Shown here one piece after another: positions 47,401 through 64,000 of a stretch of DNA of 64,000 nucleotides. The stretch is from Anaeramoeba flamelloides (taxonomy: Eukaryota; Metamonada; Anaeramoebidae). The notes below the pieces were generated by a model, which saw nothing but the letters and a program-made list of their open reading frames with translations, was not told where the DNA came from and did not search any database. Every line of letters begins with the position of its first letter. Position 1 is the first letter of the stretch. The DNA lies in contig JANTQA010000029.1 in the NCBI GenBank assembly GCA_027625915.1, positions 8,122,001 to 8,186,000 of the forward strand, given 5' to 3'. The position numbers and the translations under genes were made by a program.

Positions 47401-47880
47401 TGAGTTTCTTGGTGCATTTCTCGTTGTCAAATGGCTTTCCATTATTGTTGTTGGGAAAATGTCCTGATAGGTTTGAAATGAATTCTTTGGTAAAATTAAT
47501 TCCCAATTATTATATTTATCATTAATTGAAACTGTATTCTTTAATTCAGTTTCCCCTATTAATTGCTTTGCAATAGGCTGATTAAGGGAAGTTAATCGAA
47601 CACAAAACGTGAGTGTTTCGCACCAACAATTACGTTCACTTTCATTTTCACAACGCAATTGGATTTTTTTTTTTGAAGGTATCAAAATGATAATTTGTCT
47701 TTTTTGATGTTCAATGATTTTGAAATCCCCACATATTTTGATCTGATACTGTGGCTTTTTTTGTGTTTCTTTTGTATACATCGAGAAAAGATCGCCATTT
47801 AAGACAGTGTAATAGCTTTTCCATGTTTTGACCAATCCGCTTGGTTTTTCTAACCACCCTTCTTTTTGTAAAAGCTCCAT
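44434..47880 (-). CDS. PH domain-LRR-KE linker-LRR protein
   Basis: Single-exon gene of 1148 residues. Residues about 4-95 are a PH domain (EGWLEKPSGLVKTWKSYYTV at the start and the C-terminal helix ERNCWCETLTFC), so membrane phosphoinositide or protein binding is likely. Residues about 185-238 are a Lys-Glu-Asp repeat. Residues about 240-530 are a first LRR block (LKTLRLVDCDLTEIPRGMDQ and LIHLDLSNN-type units). A Asn/Asp-rich patch lies at about 555-600, then basic coiled sequence, then a second KE tract at about 720-815 coded by pure CTTTTT-type DNA. A second LRR block covers about 840-1115. No kinase, GTPase or TIR domain is present. It is probably a signalling or cytoskeletal scaffold. 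The KE tracts will vary in length through slippage. I cannot name an orthologue. Confidence 0.88.
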   Translation of the reverse strand: MELLQKEGWLEKPSGLVKTWKSYYTVLNGDLFSMYTKETQKKPQYQIKICGDFKIIEHQKRQIIILIPSKKKIQLRCENESERNCWCETLTFCVRLTSLNQPIAKQLIGETELKNTVSINDKYNNWELILPKNSFQTYQDIFPTTIMESHLTTRNAPRNSSRKPIFSSKKLANLIQEINDKNNNQKEKDKEKEKEKEKEKEKEKDKDQDKEKEKSKDQDKEKEKEKDQDQEKEIKIHQKRVVLAKYIPNLREIPRSLLTCEIIENLDFTKMSFKQHLSESFSLQSLINLKTLRLVDCDLTEIPRGMDQLKNLIHLDLSNNLMFTNITKNFKNFTNIKYFIADSCSIKNGLTNLSNNKELITLSLINNKLTSIPACLNSFQQLAILKLDKNLINNSKISQQINLRNLEKITLSQNHLSKIPKFIFSSTEKLKILDLGYNLIQKMPLKFKYFTNLVKLFLQNNLISDLEPKIFENLLNLQVLNISDNLIKIYPIHLLDLFGKKIKGRRATGKLNYLSIDGNPCYLKIQLDHWNFFSEIKECVEKFHFLNHTLKKNNHYNDDNNSSSSNNNNYDDEEDGDYDYRTELDTVNDNENVNDDNKTLKKSFFLNFQNEEQKELIESFQKLNLNSKTRINDIIKFDYESKLILKEKEKYQKILAKRLLIENKKICHKISKKIIKSILKKLIYNQRKKQKEIKIINNNDNNYYGNEKANVFEKDFIIDKNYKKSKINIRKKEKGNENEKETKNEKKIKKGKENEKEKGKETQKGKQKQKEKEKEKEKEKEKEKEKEKEKEKEKEKDFGDQKEKEKYHKKQEKKPKQGNEKEKQNEKSKEINKLITAQKLVIVINKSEKEIKIEDLNPNLQYNEIQIKNLQNGSTENDFLENYNLNVLKNLKSVKKIRLLNGSYFPKEITQFHELELLSVKKCKLLSVPSSISSLQNISDLTLENCNLNRIHPNIQFSPKLKYLNLKKNNFSKLNIDFSKLINLEIIDISFNKIQRIPDSLFTLNKLKAMIFNNNKISEINFNTELKKENLSLELINLGYNYLKQIPPFIWECKFLKMLTLNNNLISVLPRFSDFPFKIPNFLEFDISFNLIKEIPRDYFSLFISCERFLITSNPIDFELYNILNNQERKIQFLEKINNNFSEKMKNL
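45480..45580. repeat. (TTTTTC)n minisatellite encoding the second KE tract
   Basis: Nearly perfect CTTTTT repeats, read on the minus strand as alternating Lys and Glu codons of the PH-LRR protein. A shorter, similar run lies at 47268-47320. Confidence 0.85.
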
Positions 47881-56533
<8,653 letters not shown>

Positions 56534-57132
56534 CTTGAAATTGTTTTTTTTTAAATCATTTAATTTTTTTATTTTTTCTTCTTATTCTTTCAATTGTTTT
56601 TTTATTTTTTAAGCAAATTTATTTTTTTATGAATGAAAACATTAATTTTGGTTAAGAGATTTAAAGTTTCACTCTTAAATATTTATCATTAAATATTTAT
56701 TTTTTTTATTATTTTTTTTTCATTTTGTTTCCTTTTAGTTATTCTTAAAAAAATTAAAACAATTTCTTGAACGAAGATCGACCATCCACTTATAATCAAT
56801 AACTTTTTTGTAGTTTCAAACTAATTTGTTTTTTTATATTTAATGTAAATTCATTTTTAGTTAAAGAGGTGAAGGATTATTAAAGAAATAGAACATATTC
56901 TCCGAGCTTAATCCCTATTCTTCTCTAAATTAAGTTTAAATTTTTAAATCTGATCATTTTTTTCTCATTTTTTTTTTAATAAATGTTTTTTTTTTTTTTA
57001 TAAAAAAGTTAATTGAAAAATAAAAAAATTTTCAAACACCAAATTAACTAAAATGCAATTGAGGAATTGGAATTTTTTCTTAAATTTATCTTTTTAATAT
57101 AAAAAATCTTTGTCTCAACATTTTTAATTCTC

Positions 57133-58515
57133 TTAAGGGAGTAGCCACGGTAAAGAAAAATTTTTCACTTTTGTGCAATTCTGAAGAGGATCAGAAAATA
57201 ACATTTTTTACTCTGGTTGTACCTCATTGGTTTTTATTATTTAAAGTACTTCATTCATTAGATTTTTTGAAATTTTTTTTTTCAAAGTCTCAAAGAAATT
57301 GCCACAATAGAATGTTGAGTTGAATTACTTAAAATAGTGTTTTGAATGTTGAATGACTTATCTTTTATTCTTCTCTCAACATTCTATTGTGGCATTTAAT
57401 TTTTTCATTTTTTATTTTTTCATCATTTTTGAGATTTTTTTAATCCTGACAAGATAAAGCAATTAGAAATATTTTTTTATTAGTGGCATTTAGGATTAAT
57501 GGATTTTGTTTTAAAAAAACAACAATATTACAATTGAGAGAATATAAAAAGAAACATAAATGGGACTTAAATAGCTAGAAGAATTCCAAAATTAGAACAA
57601 TTAAGTAGAATTATTACTTGTTAGGATTGTAAAACGTTGGGTTTAGTGGAATATGAGAAGTGAATATGATTATATGTTATCAAAGTTTAAACCACAAAAT
57701 AGATACACGTTTTATTCAAAGAATCTGAAATTATCTTCTCCCAGAAAAAAAAACTGAACCCCATTCGAAAAATTTGGACACATCTAAAATCAAAAATAGT
57801 GAAACAAAAACTCAATTTACTATATTCTCCCAAACCTAATATAAAACCAGATTTAAGTAACATATTATTAATGGTTTTTTAAGTAATCATTTTCATCCAA
57901 ATATAAGAAAACAATATAAAACAAAAAAATCAAAACAAGTGTGTCCAAAAAAAAAATGAAACGAGCTGAAATGAAAGAGTTTGAACAAAAAATATATTGG
58001 TAGATTTGTTAAAATTACACCAACAATGGTTAATCGATCAAATGATAAGATACCATTCACCGGTTGTATGTGGATTTATCACTTGAATAAACTCAACTGT
58101 AACCATCTAGTAACCATCTATAAAAAATTTTCAGATCTAACTAAACCGATTAAGTACCTGAAAAAAAGAAAATGAAAACAAAAACAAAAAACACAAAAAA
58201 TGATATAGTTTGTTGAATTAAAATTAATTTCCAAATTGATGTAAATCATGTTTTTGTTATTCTTCTAACTGTTTAAACTGTGTCCAAATTAATCGAATTA
58301 AGTTTATTTTAATAATAAAAAAATAATAATAATAAAACTATTTTATCAATATAATCTCTTTTTTTTTATTGTTGAACATTACTAAAAAAAAATATCAAAT
58401 AATTTTTTTAAAAAAATTTTTACAGAATCTACGATCACATGCCACTAAAATAAAATGTTCTTATCTCATCTCTCTCAAATTTTTATCATGTCTTATGGTG
58501 TAGCTACTCCCTTAA
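57133..58515. mobile_element. TTAA-bounded DNA transposon copy 2 (1.38 kb) with nested element
   Basis: Ends TTAAGGGAGTAGCCACGG and GTAGCTACTCCCTTAA. It is the reverse-orientation counterpart of 15503-16858 along its whole length, including the nested TTTGGACACA-end element (about 57757-58300). A 96-bp hairpin at 57301-57396 has perfect 19-bp arms (GCCACAATAGAATGTTGAG and its inverse). No transposase frame. Confidence 0.78.
57757..58300 (+). mobile_element. TTTGGACACA-end transposon, nested copy 2
   Basis: Starts ACCCCATTCGAAAAATTTGG and ends AACTGTGTCCAAATTAATCG. Collinear with 43620-44147, including the internal AAGTGTGTCCAAAA motif and the CACCAACAATGGTTAATC block. Confidence 0.75.
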
Positions 58516-58852
58516 GACCTTGAGAAAATATACATGTTACATTTCAATGAAAGTGTCCAAAAAATTGTTTAACATTTTTTTTTTTTTGGAATAATAAACC
58601 TTTGTTCAGGTATTTTGTTTATGAATCTCAACTCTAATACGAAGGTTACGGTTTCTTTTATTTCTTAACAATGTTAACTTTTTTGATTCTTAAAAAAAGT
58701 GAATTTTTCATTTTTGGCTGGGCTACATTGAATGAAAAGGAGTTTAAACATATCATTAATTACAAAAAAAAAAAAAAGAAATTTATTATTTTTTTTTTTT
58801 TTTATTATTATTGATTAGATATTCAATAAAATTACTCTAATTCACCTTTAGA

Positions 58853-58919
58853 TTTTCCAGACTTTAAAACATTTGAATAAAATCCTATATTTTATACAAT
58901 TATTTTGAATTCTGGAAAA
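58853..58919. repeat. ~65-bp palindrome, copy 4
   Basis: TTTTCCAGACTTTAAAACA faces TTATTTTGAATTCTGGAAAA. Same size and arm sequence as copies 1-3, more diverged. Confidence 0.6.
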
Positions 58920-58974
58920 GATATGTACTCAAAGGCACTCTCAGCTACCACACAGCCTTATTTCAAAACAATAA

Positions 58975-59400
58975 ATAATCAAAATTCTTTATTTTAAACA
59001 CAAAAATATTAAATTTATCTTTAAAGTTCAATTATTCTAAAATTCAGATCATTTAATAATTTTTTAAATAGATATTACAGGTAATCAATAAAAATAAAAT
59101 TAATTTCGCTATTTATGTTTTAAATTTGAACATAAGAAAATTATTAAAAATTTTGATCATTAATTATGGTTCTTTCTTCCCTATTCAAATTATCAATTAA
59201 TTATTCTAACATAATTATAAAAAAATAAATCATAATGACTTTTTTTCTAATCAAAACAGATTCAATTTATTTTTTTAAATTTAGAAACCTTATATCTAGA
59301 AATTTAATCTTAAATTATCAATGAAAATAATATTTAAGTACTACTGTTACTAGTATTTAATTTTCACTTCTCCAATAATAATAAAAACTTTTTTATTTCA
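58975..59400 (+). mobile_element. Worn LINE tail
   Basis: Related to LINE fragment C: TTTATTTTAAACACAAAAAT, TAAAATTCAGATCATTTA, AAATAGATATTACAGGTAAT and ACTTCTCCAATAATAATAAA at the 3' end. No reading frame is left. Confidence 0.55.
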
Positions 59401-60184
59401 ATTTTTTGGAATTTATTCTGAAAAAAAAAATAAATTCTGAATTATTGTTGTTAATTTGAAAAATATGGCAAATTATTAGGGTTAATTAATAATCACTAAA
59501 AAAACAAAAAAAAATTATCAAAAAGAAATATTTTTTTATTTTAATATGCCCCTACGAACCAAAAAACACTAAAAATGGAATACTGATCAAATACTTTCCA
59601 TTAATACAATTTAAAAAACTAAATGAAAAAATAAATAGAAATAAAGTTTCAATTTAACTTTTTCTTGAAAACATTTTTTTGCCAAAATCATTGAATTCAC
59701 ACTTGAAATTCTGTATATTATTAGATCCAGTATCCTTTTTTAACTCATTTACTCAAACAAATTCGAAATTATGGGAATTTTCTTTTCACAAAGTGGGATT
59801 AATTTGGTACTCAAATGTTTTTTTTAGTTTTAAAGGACAAAATTAAAAAAAAGCTAAACTGAAAGAATAAACTCTCTGGAAAAGCATTCTAATTTAATCT
59901 ATTAACTTATTCTTTGATTTCAAACCATTCTCAACCCCAATTTTTCAAAAAAAAAAATTAAATAGTGGAGAGTAATTTCAAAAAATAATTTTGATATTCA
60001 AAAGTTGAGAGTGTTTTTATTCTAAAAAAAATTATCTCAGCCGTTAATTTGAATTAAGTATAAAACTTAGATTTCGAAAAATATTAATCAGAAAAAAATA
60101 GTTCTTAATTTTATTAAGTACATATATCAAAAAATAATAAAAACTAGAAAAATTGTACAATAAATAAATTGTAACAAAATATCT

Positions 60185-60830
60185 TTTTTTTGAAATTCTT
60201 TTATAATAAACCAATTTTGATAAAATTTGTTTATATTTGTTATCCAAAATACTACTAGAATTATAAAAATAAAAATGAGAGGAATACCAGTCCTTCAAAA
60301 CAAATCTTAGAGGGGTTTTATTGTGAAAAAATAATACCATTCACCAATCTCAAAAAAAAACTAATCATTTTGATTCTTTTATAACTGAAATCATTTTATA
60401 TTTATATACTAAGTCAATTTTGCCAGAGTAGAAATCATTTTGAGTATTTTATACAACTAATATTCAATTTTCCATTTTATTTGTCAAATTAAAAACTTTG
60501 TAAAAATAAAACATAATTTTTGACAAATAAAAAAAACCAAAGAAACTATAATAATCAAAAAGAGACAAAAAAAAATAATCTTCTAACCTTAACAAAAACT
60601 ATAACATCATATCTTTTACAATATCGAGTTAATTTTGGAATATTTCAAAGATGAGAGGAATTATTACTAAATGAAGAAAAACTGAAAATTGAAAATTAGA
60701 GAATAACTATGTTTAACTTTAAAAAATAAAGTTTCAACTTTTGTGATCAACTCATTAAAGAGAAGAAACCACCATAAACATCTCTTTTCTGAACAAAAAT
60801 AACTAAATATTTCCAAACAGTCTAAAACTG
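60185..60830 (-). repeat. Dispersed ~650-bp repeat, copy 3 of 3
   Basis: Reverse complement of the copies at 9935 and 27003. Clear blocks are AAACCAATTTTGATAAAATT, TACTACTAGAATTATAA, TTTTATTTGTCAAATTA and TTTTGGAATATTTCAAAGAT followed by GAGGAATTATTACT. More diverged than the other two. Confidence 0.7.
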
Positions 60831-61060
60831 AATAGAAAATTTTAATCAAAACAGATTCATTTTTTTTTTCAAATTGTTTTGATGGTTTTAACCTTTGAAA
60901 TATTTTTTCATCTTTACTTTTTTCATAACTTTGAAAATTTATATTTATTAAGATTTTGTACATAACAAAGAATATTTTTTCTTGATTTTTGTCACTTTGT
61001 ACCTTAAAATCTAAGAACAAAAATAAAAATTAAATCATTTTTTTGCTTTTCCCTCCAAAT

Positions 61061-62350
61061 ATGATTCGAAATATTGATGTCTTTCATTCGTGTATTGATC
61101 ATTTTTTAGTAGCTGTTTTTCCAAGCTTTCATGTGTTCAATGTCGATCTTGTAACTGACACATTAAAGGTTTCACCAACCAAAATCTTGAACAGCAAGAA
61201 ATTAACGCATATTAACAAATGGATCAAAGCGCACCCACCTGCGTCTCAAAAAAGAAAAGAAAGTTCCTATAATATTCAAGAACGTGAACCACTTTTGAAG
61301 ACTCAATTAAATCAAACACCAATACGAAGAGTCTTGACAGAAACTGATTTTTCATATGAAACAACATCATCCGACGAAAGTATCGAGTCCCTTATGAACA
61401 AAAGCTATCAAAACCAAACCAGATCACACCAAGAACAAAAAAAAAACGAAAAAAATTTTACCAAAAAACAATTAAAAAAGAATATGAAATTGGACTTGAA
61501 TAGAGCACTTTCAAGAAAAACATTTGAGAGCATATTCCCTCATTTAGAACATAAAGTTAATGAGCATTTATCAATCAAAGTTAATAAAAAAAAAAGTCTT
61601 TATTCCATTGGAAAAGTTGGGGCAAATTCTCAAATTTTTTCTTCAGACTTAAGTTCAAGTCAAGACGAAGAAGAAATTGAAAACGGTTTTGAATCTGAAA
61701 TTGAATATAACGAGAACGATAACGAGAAAGAGAATGGAAATGAAAAAGAAAAACAAGAAAAAAGAACAAAAGCAACAATTAGTGATCAACAAAGTCTTAC
61801 AGAAGAAGGGATTTCCAAAAATGATTTAGAAATTGGTGGTGGATTTAAAAATGGGCGCCTTTATAATGAGAAGAATGAAAAAAAATTTACAGCAAGCACA
61901 AGCAAATATTTCCAAAATGAAAAGATCATTGCTATTAATGAAACAATCTCATCAAGGATCTATTTTAAATTTTTACTTTTTTGGCTAGTTGTCGCGATCA
62001 CATTTTTCTTTACTTGGATAGTGCCGTTTACTCGCAAAGAGCATTTAACTTCTGAAATCATTTTTGGTTGTTTAACACTCATTTTGCTTTTCTTTATGAA
62101 ATCCAGCGCAGAAAAAATTCTAATAGTGACACAGTTCCGTTTAATCAAATTTTCCATTGGCTGGATTTCAATTTCTGCCAGCGAGTATCCTTATGACCAA
62201 ATAAACTCTCTGTTTATCAAAAGCTTTGCAGACGCAAGCGGTACTTTATACCTTAGAACGAAAAGCAGAACTTTTGACAAAGCAATTACAAATGTCCCCC
62301 GAGTGGTTTGGTTTGAACAATTAATTGAAAAAATTTGTCAACAACTTTAA
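61061..62350 (+). CDS. Two-pass membrane protein with bacterial-PH-like (DUF304-type) C-terminus
   Basis: Single-exon gene of 429 residues from ATG 61061; the frame stays open a few codons upstream without an ATG. Residues 1-60 are well structured (MIRNIDVFHSCIDHFLVAVF and following), then 60-295 is a charged, Ser/Glu/Lys-rich, probably disordered region. Two membrane segments lie at about 300-320 (FKFLLFWLVVAITFFFTWIV) and 332-347. The last 80 residues (EKILIVTQFRLIKFSIGWIS, YPYDQINSLFIKSFADASGT, LYLRTKS) have the strand pattern of bPH/DUF304 domains, which typically follow membrane helices in bacterial and some eukaryotic proteins. Both ends probably face the cytosol. Its function is unknown. 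I recognise no named orthologue. Confidence 0.75.
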   Translation: MIRNIDVFHSCIDHFLVAVFPSFHVFNVDLVTDTLKVSPTKILNSKKLTHINKWIKAHPPASQKRKESSYNIQEREPLLKTQLNQTPIRRVLTETDFSYETTSSDESIESLMNKSYQNQTRSHQEQKKNEKNFTKKQLKKNMKLDLNRALSRKTFESIFPHLEHKVNEHLSIKVNKKKSLYSIGKVGANSQIFSSDLSSSQDEEEIENGFESEIEYNENDNEKENGNEKEKQEKRTKATISDQQSLTEEGISKNDLEIGGGFKNGRLYNEKNEKKFTASTSKYFQNEKIIAINETISSRIYFKFLLFWLVVAITFFFTWIVPFTRKEHLTSEIIFGCLTLILLFFMKSSAEKILIVTQFRLIKFSIGWISISASEYPYDQINSLFIKSFADASGTLYLRTKSRTFDKAITNVPRVVWFEQLIEKICQQL

Positions 62351-64000
62351 TTCCTTGATTTCATATTTTTCAATTTAACAGATATAATTATATTTGAAAA
62401 GATTTTTTTATAAATATACATATCTCCCTTAGAACCCCAAATATCCTAATTGACTTTGAAATAAAAATTTTAATTTGAATTGATACGAAAGGATTCTAAG
62501 ATATAGAATTTATAAACAATTATCTTAGAAAGAAAAATTTATAATTGAAAATTGTATAGGACCTATAATAAAAAAATAACTTGAAAAATAAATTTGTCAA
62601 CATTTGAAAAATTCTTCTTGATTCTTGTGATTTTATTATTTTTTCATCAAAATTTTGTAAAGTTTATCTACATATCAAAAAGTTCTTAGTTTTAATGTTT
62701 TAAATACATCATACTTTACTGGTAATTTTTTTGTGGATACCTTTGTGCCCTAATATTGCCTACATAACTTTAATAAAATATTCATTACAAAAGATAGTTT
62801 CAATCAAATCAATAAAAACAATTTAAATCTACTTGATTATCAAAACCCAACGAGATATTTTGTAGATCACAAAAGCTTCAATTTTTTCAACAAAATTTTT
62901 GATAAATTGAAATTGAAAATAATATTTTTTTTCATTGAAAAATTTGGAAATTTTTTTAAACAAGAATTTTAATAAAATTTAAGATTTGGCCAATAGTTCA
63001 AGTCAGATTAATAATTGATTTTTTTATTAAATTTTTACTTTTTTTTAATTTTTAACTTTTTAAAATCTAGACATAAAAAAAACAATATTATTGAATAAGA
63101 GAACATATATAGTAGGAAAAAAAATATGGGACATGAAAATAATCCTTGACAAGATTTTTAATTGTGAATATTTGCAAAATTTTTGGGGAATTTCACATTT
63201 ATTTACAATCAAACCCTTTTTATAAATAACCAAATTTTTTATGAGCATAGTAATAAACCTACCCAAAGCTAAATAAAGTGGGTGACCTCTAGAATACCCA
63301 AGTAATTGTTTGATTGCCAAAGGGGATCTACCCTTTTTTGAAAAACAACCGAGTTTTGTAGAAGTTTACTTGAGTTTGGAAAATAATAATTTTTACTCTG
63401 GTTTTTTTTATTGATTGAATGGTGTTTTTAACAAGTCTGATTCCATTAATCATCATTCTAATAAGTTGATGAGTTTTAATTTAATTATTTTGATTCTTTA
63501 AAAAAGGATTTGATTTTAAATAAAAGAAAATACACAATAATTTTACAAATATTCACGATTAAAAATATTTTCAGGGATGATTTTCATATTGGTATTTTTT
63601 TTCCTACTATACAACAAAAATTATTTTCCAAGAATGGGATTAATTTAGATTGAAAAAAATAAATTTCACAAATATATTATTCAAATTTTTTCTCATAACA
63701 AATTTCAAAAAAAAATTAGGTTTCAAAGATTATTTTATTATATATTTGAATACAATTTCAGTAGTTATTTTATATTTTAGTTCAAGATTTTTTTAAATTT
63801 AGAATTAATTACTTTATCTATTAAAATAATTTTTATAGATTTAATTCCAATATAATAAATGAAATAATTATACATTTTTATTATTGATTTTTCAATTATT
63901 TTCTATATTTTAAATAGAAGTTTTAGAAATTACGCATTATGATTTTTTTTTTCCTAAAGAAATGAATTAGATTTTTCTCGATTCTTATGAATTTTTTAAA
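62351..64000. other. Gene-free right end of the window
   Basis: Apart from the transposon copy at 63132-63588, nothing beyond AT-rich sequence was recognised. Confidence 0.6.
63132..63588. mobile_element. CATGAAAA-end transposon, copy 3
   Basis: About 457 bp. The left arm CATGAAAATAATCCTTGACA and the right arm ending TTCAGGGATGATTTTCATAT are inverted copies extending about 60 bp. Internal AATAAACCTACCCAAAG and AAGTGGGTGACC match the copy at 38878. No coding capacity. Confidence 0.75.

Larger units (their letters stand above)
56534..61060. other. Gene-free stretch with transposons between Rab and bPH-protein genes
   Basis: It holds the second TTAA-bounded composite element (57133-58515), a short palindrome (58853-58919), a worn LINE tail (58975-59400) and the third copy of the ~650-bp repeat in reverse (60185-60830). 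No exon or RNA gene was recognised. Confidence 0.6.

Noticed and set aside
47118-47525. Plus-strand Phe/Leu-rich frame opposite the first KE tract
   Set aside because: Antisense of the KE repeat, not an independent membrane protein.
60667-61020. 117-residue minus-strand frame upstream of the bPH protein
   Set aside because: Overlaps the third copy of the 650-bp repeat and shows no conserved features.
63060-63320. 86-residue minus-strand frame at the right end
   Set aside because: Lies within a non-coding transposon copy; the other copies do not keep the frame.

Overview
The window is nuclear DNA of an AT-rich microbial eukaryote. Intergenic DNA looks roughly 20% G+C by eye, is full of A and T runs, and is littered with short transposon copies. 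Protein genes are conserved eukaryotic ones (eS27, RPN12, TAF6, PP6R, a Rab GTPase, LC8) and many are split by GT-AG introns whose donors all begin GTA. Long Lys-Glu tracts, Asn runs, LRR-PH proteins and Rab genes fit an amoeboid protist such as an Anaeramoeba-like metamonad or an amoebozoan. I cannot fix the species from this sequence.

Layout, left to right. 1-1996 (-): N-terminal part of a large armadillo-like protein running off the left edge, possibly of the WDFY3/ALFY BEACH class. 7626-8199 (+): ribosomal protein eS27, three exons. 12914-14714 (-): a two-exon secreted protein with seven repeats of about 58 residues, a cadherin/Ig-like domain and a C-terminal hydrophobic tail. Its G+C is about twice that of its surroundings. 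17975-19259 (+): 26S proteasome subunit RPN12, three exons. 21825-24500: three degraded LINE fragments. 26632-26925 (-): dynein light chain LC8. 30823-36274 (-): PP6 regulatory subunit (SAPS domain), ten exons, the first only 8 nt. 40922-42949 (-): TAF6. 44434-47880 (-): PH-LRR-KE-LRR protein. 51588-56533 (+): Rab1/Rab8-like GTPase, five exons with a 3.4-kb last intron. 61061-62350 (+): membrane protein with a bacterial-PH-like C-terminus.

The rest is mostly repeats. I distinguish at least five families of small DNA transposons with inverted ends, four of them with TA at the ends. There is also a 1.36-1.38 kb TTAA-bounded element that carries one of these families nested at the same place in both copies, a ~65-bp palindrome family in four copies, a 566-bp fold-back element, a ~650-bp dispersed repeat in three copies, and 5'-truncated LINEs whose 3' ends form hairpins. 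A 43.5-kb/54.8-kb repeat pair gives a natural filled/empty site for one transposon family.

The genes are ordinary cellular machinery (translation, proteolysis, transcription, phosphatase control, vesicle traffic, microtubule motors) and do not form an operon or visible pathway cluster. The most unusual host gene is the secreted repeat protein at 12.9-14.7 kb. Its repeat style resembles bacterial surface proteins, and it looks like an acquired gene that has gained a signal-peptide exon.
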